Shown here one piece after another: positions 56,001 to 64,000 of a stretch of 64,000 bases of DNA; the stretch's first letter is position 1; every line of letters starts with the position of its first letter. The translations under genes were made by a program, and so were the position numbers. The notes below the pieces were generated by a model, which worked only from the letters and a program-made list of their open reading frames with translations, had not been told where the DNA came from and made no database searches. This DNA comes from Chrysomallon squamiferum (Eukaryota > Mollusca > Gastropoda > Neomphalida > Peltospiridae): positions 11,257,077-11,321,076 of the forward strand of contig CM022666.1 of assembly GCA_012295275.1 (NCBI GenBank), written 5' to 3'.

Positions 56001-58168
56001 TAAATATATTGCAAAGAACACAGAAAAATAGACACAACAACAATAATAATAATACTATAAGCAAAGCTTTCAAAACTTAAAAGAAATAAACTACATGATC
56101 CTTCATCTGAACTTGATTATACCTTGTAGAAAAGCACAATCACTACACAACATGTAGAGATATTAAACAAATAGTTTAGTGGCAAATGTACACATTAAAA
56201 CAATTCTCAATAAAGCAGGGTAGACTAAATTATAAAATGAATATTATTTTCATAAGAAACTGAAGTCATAAGTTGAACAGTTGTTTTATAACTCTCAAAG
56301 TTTTCATAATTTTCAGTGCCAATGTAACTTGTAGTAAATCAGTAAATAAAAATTGATAATTATTTGCTTGAACATAAAAACAGAAATGGCAAAATATTGA
56401 AGTTATCTGCCTTTAACCATACAAATTTCACACAAAATTTATAAATAATAATGTCACATTATTTACAAAAAGTTAAAACAAAGAGATACAATTCAGAAAT
56501 AAACAAACAAATGATTAAGAACACTTATCTATTTAAATCAACAGTGACACATACAAACACATATTGATAGATTTACAGACAAACAGACAGACAGATGTTA
56601 ATAACTAATAGGAGTCATAATTTTTTCATAATTATGGTTATAAAAGGAAAAGAGGAAACCAACATTTTTTATTCCATATTAAAAGCAAGGAAATTCTTTT
56701 TTCATTTTTTTTTCAGTCTTAAATATATTATTACAAGCTGTTGTACTACTAAAGAGATATAATACACAGGATTTCTGTCAGAAATTTATAACTTACTTCT
56801 CAATGAGTAGTTCCCCTTCTTCTACCTGTTCTGTCATTTTGTCAGTTCTCATCTTTTCATCCTGAAATCAAGTTTTAATCATATTTATGTTTAATGTCTT
56901 CTACTGCATGTGCATTACTAACAAATAACATGAACAAAAGATTTTAATAAACAATTTAAACAGCCATTATGAATAAATGGGTGTTTTTCAAATTACTTTT
57001 AAACTACATCTTCAATTTAGATATTTAGAGATTAATGAAATCTTTATATAAAATCACAATTTCTCTGGGTTTTTCATGCTTTTTTTTTAATCGGTTGTTG
57101 ACTACATGTCAAGGACAGCTATGACTGTGAATGATACTGCTCTCTGTAGATCACAGGAACTCTTGGAAGATGATATCAGCCAGAACCTCTTCTACATATC
57201 TGGTTGAGCTTGTTGTAGCCAGTCCTTAATTGGAAAAATGATGACTTGATCATGACCAGATAGCAGATGACAGCCATAAGTTTGTTTGGTTTGTCTATAG
57301 AGAAATTTCGTATCGGATTTCATCTCTTCATATATCTTCATTATGCCCCTATTCATTATATTTATAGTCACATTACCCCATTCATAGTCCATTCCTTGAC
57401 AGAAGGAGCTTTGGCTTCTCTTAGGGACATCCATGCTGGACTTGACAAAGGTTGAGATTAGACAGATATGTACTAAGGGTGAGATAACTCTAACAGAAAC
57501 TCAAGTGCTGAAGTCAGAAGTATTGGGCTGCACGACACACTCTAACAGACCACAATACTATGCACCAATAGCTACCATGACTACATTTCTGGACAATAAT
57601 GACCTGATCAATGCTTGCCCTGTGATGACAGTTTCACTGTTGTGACTCTTATTTAAAAAAAAGTACCATGAAAGGAGAATTTGTTTTGTTTATTTATTTA
57701 AATACATAAGAACATAAAAGTAGATAATGTGACAAAAAGCATAAACTACTCTGTAATTTAGAAAACCCCATAAATCTGAGTATTATACATAAGATTTTAT
57801 TATTATTATTCAACAGACTGAGATGTATGTGCAATACAGTTTTTAACAAAATAAATGTTAACTGTAATAAATCTTTAATCTGATGTTATAACTAAACAAA
57901 AGAAGCATTTCTAATATTTGCTTTTCAGTTACTCCCCACTAAGTCTGTCAAAGTTATTTAATACAAAGGAAATGGAAACAATCTTCTTTATTTATATTAA
58001 AATCACGTGCATTTTATCTGGTAATTTCATACTTGACTTAAAAAAAATTATAATTTCATTTTGAATATCCACATAGCAGTAATAATTATTTAGCATTAAA
58101 CCATATAAAACAAAGAGAAATGATTCAGAAATGGAGCATCAAATGTAAGTTTAAACCAATTTATCTCC

Positions 58169-58217
<49 letters not shown>

Positions 58218-58808
58218 TTTTTGGGTATAATGAAACATCAAAAACAATGTTTTATACTAACCTCTAAACATTTTTCAAACAGAAGATTGTAATATTGTTG
58301 TCGACCAAGATAACCACGGTAATGTTTCTGAATACACACTGCTGCCTTCTCCTCACTTGTCAACTGGGACTGCTAATAAAGGAAAACAATACTCCATGTT
58401 ATATTTTATTTTCAATTTATACACATATTTCTCTCAACGTTTACTGCTTTACACAATTATGGTAAACTGCAAGCATTTTGTTTTTTATGCAGAAAATGAT
58501 AAACAGGTTACCATTCTGTATTACGAGGAAAAGCTTGTTTTGAATACTTTACCTGTTCAATGAAATATTTACAGACCTTAACAAAATGTGTCATTTAATG
58601 AGTCCTTTTACCAGGTTGTAATAATTTTATATTATTACCAAATCAGATAAAATATTAATTTAGGTAAAGTATAGCAAACAATCATCTAATAAGTATGTTG
58701 TCACTGGATTTAGAAGCAACAGAAGAGCGACAATGACATTCAGACTTCAGATATTTTGCCAATGAATATTTACATTTCTTAAAAATGTCCTTGTTCCTTC
58801 TATTTTCT

Positions 58809-58862
<54 letters not shown>

Positions 58863-61800
58863 ACTTTTATTTTGTTATATGTTTGGTTGCTGTGTCTGTT
58901 TCTTTGACTGACTGACATTCAGATTAATAATCAATATGACTAGGACTCAAAGAATGACAATGAACATGTATCATCAAAATAACATCAGCAAATTTCACTG
59001 TAACTTCAGAGTTTTGGAATCAATATCATAATATCTGCTTTGATCATTACCTACAAAGATGTAAAATGTAATATATACAATATGTTACCACCCACTGGTT
59101 AACATCATGTTTTCCTGTGATCTGAACAGAGTGACATGTTACGTGTTTTAAAACCCTTTTCTGTACACTAATATTCTATCATCTGTTAATAAACAAATAT
59201 TGCAGATAAATTTAAAAAAGAAAAACAGCAGATGTGATCTCATAACATGGTTACTGCAATATGCAGTAAGGCATCTATTCATATAGATTCATTCATAGTA
59301 ATTATCATTAGTTGTTATAAATAGGGTAGTTTTATTTACATAAAATATTCATGCTTCTTATTGTGATGGTTCTGATAACATAAAAACTAATATTGTAATT
59401 ATAAGATTTTTATATTATAATGAATAATAATAAACATATTTTGTTTCGGAAGAAATTTGTAACTTCTAAATAAATAAATCAGTAATTCTAAAACAGCAAT
59501 GTATGAAAATAATATTTATTTTATCTGAAATTACTAATATTATTTTTCCATTATGGACTAGTTTTCTTTCTCTCCTGATAACAGATCGTTAAGCTTATGT
59601 TACAAACATACAATTTGTTATTATGACTGACCTGCTTAGAAAATGACGATATCTAAGGGCACACACAGACTATATTGTACATCTACTGTGAGTAGCACTT
59701 TGAGCAATTTTACATCTTTCAGTTTCTAACCAGCAGTATAACTGCCAGTCACAGACTAAATTCTTAACCTGCTAATATCATAAACATCAATGAAATCATG
59801 CATGCAGGCAAACCTGTAGATGAAGAATTCTAGTCCACCCTAATGGACATTTGTGACTGCCAAATACAGCAAATGTGTGGAATGATCAAATGAGACACCT
59901 AAGCTCTTGTAGAATTAGACAAATCAATATTTGTAGTAAGAGCTGCTTCCTCTATTCTACGAATCAATATCATCACATCACACATTACACTTCCATTAAC
60001 TAACATGATTTCTTCCATTTTCTTTAGTAACATAATTAGTTCTTAGTATGACTGAAATGAAATTATTAGTGTTATCTTTTGATTATTATATATTATAAAG
60101 ATGGTGATTACTTATATAGTTTTTCATTAAAAAAAATAATGTACGTATATATATATATGTAATTTAACAAAGTATCATTCAGCAGCTATGAAGAACTGAC
60201 TACAAGGGCATGCATGCTCTGAGATGAGATTAATGTTTTATAGTTACTTGCCTGGGCTCATTGCCAAAAAACAAAAGTTACAATGATCAATAAAAATGCT
60301 GCCACTATCAGCTGTTTTGTAAAAGGATTTTAAAGTGCTGGCTGTAAGTTCAACTAATGTTTTTCACTTCACTGGCACACAGCAAAGTTTATAAAGAACT
60401 AAAACAAGATTTAAAATCTGTAATATTTTACCCTTACTTTTCTTTTTTTTGTTAATATTTTTTTTAATTTGTGTGTGATTGTGTTTCTATAAAAATTATT
60501 TATATACTTTACAAATAATAATAATAATAATAATCATAATAATGATGACAATAATGATAATAATAACAGCATTGTTTTCTGATTTAAATTTCTCAAATTA
60601 AACAACAGAACAGTGTAATGTTTTTATTAATTTTGTGTACATATAAAAGTTTATTTAAACTGTCTTGACTGCTTGAAAAATGTTTGAAAAGTTTATGATT
60701 TTTGGACTTCAGAATTTGAGCTTGTGATCTTCAACCAATAATGTGAACTATTTCAGTTATTGTTTAATATTTTTTATACTTTAATTAATGTATCTTACTA
60801 TATGTGATAATTATGAAAAAATGTATTTTATTTCTTCCTGCAAATAAAACATAATATCGAAATTATACTGACTGCTGTGAAAACTAGTACTAGAAATTCT
60901 GAATCTTATTTTTTAAATTTTATTATTTACAAATTTGTTCATATATTTCAATTTTATTAAAATAGTGCTTACCTGAGGTAGTACCTCAGTCAGTATACTG
61001 GGATCAATAGTCTGAAATAAAACATTTGTTTTACTTTTTTGTTTCTCAAAAGTGAACAATCAAAGAGCAAACAAACATTCATCTGAATTAATCTTTTCAG
61101 TAAAGGTTAGTTCAAATTATAATGAACATAATTAATTACAAATATATGGTTTTTCAAAGCAATGATAGTGAAAAGTATCATGTGTTGTAATATAAATGTT
61201 AAAACGTGCATAAACCAAATGTTTCAAAACACACACACACACACACTTAATACTCTTTCACATTTTCATTTACAATTTACAGTTAGGAAGAATTAACTGT
61301 TAGTAACAAAAGATATAATTGAAATAATTTATGCAAAACAATAGATAGAAAAGCTACATATACTTTGCTTTTCCTTAAAAAACTATTTTTCTAATGTGAG
61401 AATGATTGGTTAACGTCAGATAAAAAGAAACAGTTTATTAGCAATATTAGAAAATTTAAAAAATACACATAAAAAAAATCCCACATATTTAAAGTTATTG
61501 TTAATTTTGATTTTTGTTTGTCAAAATATTAATAATAAACCTATCTCAAAGCAGCTCACTGAATGCTAGTACTGTACCAGGGGTCGGCAACCCTTGGCCC
61601 ACAGCCCTCATCTGGTCTGCGAGGAGTTTAGTGCATCCTGCTAAATGAACATTTTTGGACACCAATTATTACATTAACGTCATTGTTTTTTTCTTTAAAC
61701 CTACAGACCAAAACAGCATTGCTTCATAGCATCCCTTTTTGGTGCTCAATATTGAAGATAGAATTGAGAGAGAGAGAGAAATATCGGTATGTACATATGT

Positions 61801-62287
61801 ATAATAGATTTGATATCTTGGCCCTCCTCCAAATTGACTGCATAGCAGCATGGCCCCCTCTTTCCGAAAGGTTGCCGAACCCTGTACTATACCACAAGAT
61901 ACTGCAGAAAATGCAAAAATGTTCACTGGCAGTGAGAAATAACATTTACGTCAGGTGTATTTTGCCAAAACTCATAAAGATCTATGCCAGTAAACGCTAA
62001 TGAAACTGATTAACTAACAGTCCACTAAATACTGTAATTTACTATAAACTCAGTTGTAGTCAATATAAAAATAATTATATTGTTTGTACATTTATTTTAG
62101 ATGTTGAACTGTAAATGTATGATAAAAGTATTTGATCTGTGAATTTGTGAAACAGCTCTAGTACTGTATTTACCTTCATAACATTCCTATTTCTTTGAAA
62201 TCTTTTTTCTTGTAATTCTTCAAAATTAGGCTGCTCTAATATTATTTGTTCACCAGCATCAAGCTTCATATAGGGACAATCCATCAT
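33037..62287 (-). CDS. SCHIP1: SCHIP1, long IQCJ–SCHIP1 form
   Basis: Orthologue of schwannomin-interacting protein 1, which binds NF2/merlin and, in vertebrates, acts at the cortical cytoskeleton and axon initial segments. Coding exons in transcript order: 62287-62174, 61011-60973, 58372-58262, 56861-56797, 54859-54779, 53497-53370, 52882-52116, 39208-38981, 36142-36032, 34694-34623, 34204-34087, 33769-33676, 33136-33037. The total is 2,028 nt with every phase closing, giving 675 residues. IQ motif 1 lies at residues 65-75 ([11 protein letters not shown]) and IQ motif 2 at 138-148 ([11 protein letters not shown]). A long acidic, Ser-rich segment precedes [12 protein letters not shown], the counterpart of a PPMDWEALEKHL block in the vertebrate protein. 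Then come GGMNLQICF, a coiled-coil region, and the near-invariant [17 protein letters not shown] and [17 protein letters not shown]. The start is MMDCPY, with an in-frame TAA immediately upstream. Alternative: a further 5' non-coding exon probably exists. Confidence 0.94.
34809..34900. repeat. (CA)n microsatellite, SCHIP1 intron 9
   Basis: About 92 bp, interrupted by two CAGACA variants. It lies between the exons at 34623-34694 and 36032-36142. Confidence 0.95.
37327..37360. repeat. (GT)n microsatellite, SCHIP1 intron 8
   Basis: 34-bp uninterrupted GT run on the + strand, complementary to the CA tract at 34809-34900 on the other side of the exon 36032-36142. Confidence 0.95.
39268..39330. 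repeat. (ATA)n microsatellite next to a SCHIP1 acceptor
   Basis: About 60 bp of imperfect trinucleotide repeat. In the transcript it lies about 60-120 nt upstream of the exon ending at 39208. Confidence 0.85.
43285..43732. repeat. 117-bp tandem repeat, about four copies
   Basis: Units contain GATATATAAGAAAGTGTTCA, then AAAACTTAAACAATGAAAA, then a TAAATGGAAAACTTAAG block. The marker TAAGAAAGTG falls at 43291, 43408, 43525 and 43632, giving periods of 117, 117 and 107. The last unit has a short deletion. It lies within SCHIP1 intron 7. Confidence 0.92.
44244..44548. mobile_element. hAT-like element fragment
   Basis: The right end, AAAAGTTTGCCCAGCCCTAG, reverse-complements to a typical hAT terminus (CAGGGCTGGGCAAACTTTT with one changed base). 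The block from about 44244 (GGCGTCTCGAAGGCGATCGG) is richer in G+C than its surroundings. I could not find a matching left terminus, so it is probably truncated or eroded. The short + strand frame in it is not a gene. Confidence 0.45.
46473..46571 (-). CDS. SCHIP1: Candidate alternative first coding exon of SCHIP1 (short isoform)
   Basis: The minus strand reads ATG, then 33 open codons, ending in a consensus donor (TTG/GTATGT). The peptide begins [20 protein letters not shown] and ends QQLSELL. It ends in phase 0, exactly what is needed to join the exon at 39208-38981 (AHHNDREE...). A TGA lies upstream in frame and no acceptor in the right phase is visible, so it fits a promoter-proximal first exon rather than a cassette. 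The resulting isoform would lack both IQ motifs but keep the SCHIP1 core. It lies in the 13-kb intron 7. Function and expression are inferred. Confidence 0.5.
51817..52078. mobile_element. Small Tc1/mariner (Tigger/pogo-like) MITE beside a SCHIP1 donor
   Basis: The left end, TGCAAATTGAGGGTTCCC, and the right end, GGGTTCTCAATCTGTA (reverse complement TACAGATTGAGAACCC), form imperfect terminal inverted repeats. The interior shares TTCCAAAATCCAAAAC-type motifs with the copy at 5738-6009. It lies in SCHIP1 intron 7, ending 37 bp from the donor boundary of the large exon 52116-52882. Confidence 0.65.
52995..53018. repeat. (ATA)n microsatellite
   Basis: Short trinucleotide run in SCHIP1 intron 6, followed by an A-rich tail. 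Confidence 0.75.
53370..53497 (-). other. SCHIP1: SCHIP1 coding exon 6, IQ motif 2 and acidic stretch
   Basis: Encodes [20 protein letters not shown], then an acidic Ser/Glu-rich stretch ([20 protein letters not shown]). The IQ part corresponds by sequence to the single motif of vertebrate IQCJ (IIQRAWREYLQR). Phase 2 acceptor and phase 1 donor join cleanly with the neighbouring exons. The acidic tail offers casein-kinase-2-type sites, by inspection only. Confidence 0.9.
57090..57655. other. Less A+T-rich island in SCHIP1 intron 3, origin unknown
   Basis: Base composition is visibly richer in G+C than the flanking intron, and overlapping short frames exist on both strands (80 codons on -, 62 and 70 on +). 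None shows a family I recognise, and stops break each frame. It may be a decayed transposon or a processed insertion. Confidence 0.3.
58171..58215. repeat. (AC)n microsatellite, SCHIP1 intron 3
   Basis: 45-bp uninterrupted AC run, 46 nt from the donor end of the IQ-motif exon 58262-58372. Confidence 0.95.
58262..58372 (-). other. SCHIP1: SCHIP1 coding exon 3, IQ motif 1 (symmetric 111-nt exon)
   Basis: 37 codons, phase 0 at both ends. It encodes [20 protein letters not shown], an IQ motif of the IQxxxRGxxxR class expected to bind calmodulin. It can be skipped without frameshift, which would delete the motif. An (AC)n tract lies 46 nt from its donor and a (GT)n tract about 440 nt on the other side. 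Confidence 0.9.
58813..58861. repeat. (GT)n microsatellite, SCHIP1 intron 2
   Basis: 49-bp uninterrupted GT run on the + strand, on the acceptor side of the exon 58262-58372 and complementary to the AC tract at 58171-58215. Confidence 0.95.
61578..61884. mobile_element. hAT MITE with 8-bp target-site duplication
   Basis: The left end, CAGGGGTCGGCAACCCTT, and the right end, AAGGTTGCCGAACCCTG, form terminal inverted repeats. They are flanked by TACTGTAC (61570-61577) and TACTATAC (61885-61892), an 8-bp duplication with one mismatch, as expected for the hAT superfamily. The element is about 307 bp and encodes no transposase; the frames in it on both strands are incidental. It lies in SCHIP1 intron 1. 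Confidence 0.9.
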
Positions 62288-62669
62288 TTAGAAACTATTA
62301 ATTACAAAATTTTATATTCTTAAAATTTTAATATTGTTTGTTATTAGATAAACATGTGTCAGTGATAATATTTTTGATTAATGGAATAGTTTTTGCCATC
62401 CATAAGCCATTCTTATCTAGAATCAAGAAAGAACATATTAATCTTTAGAAAAAACAGCATATTGGCTAGAGCAGGAAACACACTAATAAGAGCAGAAACA
62501 AGGACTGATCCTGTGATCTATCATGCCTTAGGTCAATACTCTTCCACTTAGCTGCTGCCTATTCCAGTAATGTAATAATAAGCACTCTATAACACCATTT
62601 GAAACAACAGAGAATACCAGCAGTTAATATTTATATATATAATTTGTGAAAAAAAAAGACAGTAATAAT

Positions 62670-62701
<32 letters not shown>

Positions 62702-62829
62702 TATATTTTTTTTTTTTTTTTTTTAAATAAATATTATAAAATAAATCTTACAATAATCAAGTATAATGTTCCTATCATACATATATAGGCCTATATAATA
62801 TTATAATATATGAAAACATAAATTAAAAA

Positions 62830-62864
<35 letters not shown>

Positions 62865-64000
62865 TGATAAAGAATATTTATATTTTTTTATATGTGTGTC
62901 TGAATGTGTATGTGTGTATTCCCAATTATTTTTCAAAACTTTCTTTATAATTTTGGATTCACTGCTGAAATTTAGGTTAGTTCTAATTTTTTTTTTCTTA
63001 TTTTGTTGGCATTTGTTTTTGATTTGAACAATAAGATTCGTAATTAATGTAATTGTTTAGAAGAGCTAGACAATTTAAAATCATTTTTAGGAAACTAAAC
63101 ATTCTGAGTTATCTCTAAACTCCACAGCAGCTATGTCAAATACAAATATATCAAAATATGACAAATGATATATTGTTTGGTGAAAGCATGATAAATAAAT
63201 AAATAATATTAAAGCAGAAATAGAATGAAAACTTAACAAAACTAATATCCCAAACAATAAAATAAAATGGATATCTTTAGAAAATACTGTGCAAAATGTC
63301 CAGCATTCTGGCATTCAAGTTTATCTTGGCTGGTGTCAGGACTGGCTTTTGTGTTGGACTAGTGTGAGATTTATGGTTGGTTTATGGCCACACTTTAATG
63401 GTATAACGTAGAGAAATTAGAAATAATAATAAAATAAATAAAATAAAAATTCAATAAATAAAATTAACAATAGGACTTGAAAAGAATAAACGACAACAAC
63501 AAATATAGAAAAAAATAAAATAAATAAAATAAAGTCAGTTATTGTTAACTTACAGGACTTGAAAAAAAAAACGATGCACAGATGATCTGATGTTTTTATG
63601 ATGTAATTGGATATCCCAGTCTATATAGATTGTACAACAATGCAGTGTCAAGTGTTATATATAAAAATTCGCGTTTAATTCAGAAAAATAATGGCATATG
63701 CCATATGTAAATTGTAATGCATGATGTAGATATTGTCGTTTGGTACCCTAATTATCGTTATTAAAGCAATGCTTATATTTCTAGTATTATTAGTAAATCT
63801 GTGTAAATAAATTCGATTAAATGAATAAAATAATATGTATGTATAATTATATAATCATAATGGGCCAAATGGTATGATCATGATAATGAAAAAAATAAAA
63901 AATAAAATAAAACAAAAATAAAAATGTTATCAACTGTATACTTAAAGGTCTTATTTCTTCTGGAAAATGTATACTAGTTGTATTTAATAAGATAATTCAA
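62288..64000. other. Region upstream of the SCHIP1 start codon
   Basis: Holds the tRNA-like relic, (ATA)n tracts (about 62662-62700 and 62834-62861), a T run near 62706-62724 and (AAATA)-type low complexity from about 63420 on. On the minus strand an AG lies 7 nt before the SCHIP1 ATG, so a spliced leader exon further upstream is likely. I cannot locate that exon or a promoter. Confidence 0.5.
62501..62559 (-). other. tRNA-like sequence, probably a SINE head or tRNA relic
   Basis: The minus strand reads GGCAGCAGCTAAGTGGAAGA (A-box-like), then 20-odd bases, then GATCACAGGATCAGTCCTT, where GGATCAGTCC resembles a B box (GGTTCGANTCC). Spacing is right for an internal pol III promoter. It lacks a proper T stem and acceptor stem, so it is not a functional tRNA. 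It lies about 200 bp upstream of the SCHIP1 start codon. Confidence 0.45.

Noticed and set aside
57192-57645. Frames of 80 (-), 62 (+) and 70 (+) codons
   Set aside because: They overlap on both strands, have no recognisable domain and lack convincing splice context. I kept the stretch only as a composition island.
1-64000. CRISPR arrays, operons, prophage or a bacterial-type defence system
   Set aside because: Spliced metazoan genes fill the window. The regular repeats are contiguous satellites without unique spacers.

Overview
The window is nuclear DNA of an animal. It is strongly A+T-rich, with many short exons bounded by GT–AG introns, abundant di- and trinucleotide microsatellites and small non-autonomous DNA transposons. 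There are no operons, no bacterial-type ribosome binding sites and no CRISPR array. The proteins are clear metazoan orthologues, and the low G+C and single TTC21-type gene fit an invertebrate bilaterian. I cannot name the phylum; a lophotrochozoan or a chelicerate would both fit.

Three protein-coding genes explain the coding signal, and I rebuilt their exons by reading phases across splice sites. (1) 23–18024, + strand: the last 27 coding exons (about 921 residues) of TTC21B/IFT139, a TPR protein of the ciliary IFT-A complex. Its 5' third lies upstream of the window. (2) 24136–30231, + strand: a complete MFSD1 gene (14 coding exons, about 464 residues), a lysosomal major-facilitator transporter. 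(3) 33037–62287, - strand: a complete SCHIP1 gene in the long IQCJ–SCHIP1 architecture (13 coding exons, 675 residues, every phase closing). It has two IQ motifs near the N terminus and the conserved SCHIP1 coiled coil at the C terminus. An ATG-initiated exon at 46473–46571 looks like an alternative first exon for a short isoform. MFSD1 and SCHIP1 are convergent neighbours. They are also neighbours in human 3q25 (from memory), so this looks like an old linkage.

Layout: TTC21B 1–18 kb (3' UTR to about 19.0 kb); intergenic 19.0–24.1 kb with a hAT-like MITE, a diverged duplicated module and a long palindromic MITE; MFSD1 24.1–30.5 kb; intergenic 30.5–33.0 kb; SCHIP1 33.0–62.3 kb with introns up to about 13 kb; upstream DNA of SCHIP1 to 64 kb with a tRNA-like SINE fragment.

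The unusual material is non-coding. A tandem array in TTC21B duplicates a real splice donor four times. A roughly 0.95-kb minisatellite in the next intron carries many GTAAGT hexamers. Complementary (CA)n/(GT)n tracts flank two symmetric 111-nt SCHIP1 exons. MFSD1 has an exon 8/9 junction that does not close in frame. I saw no undescribed multi-gene system.
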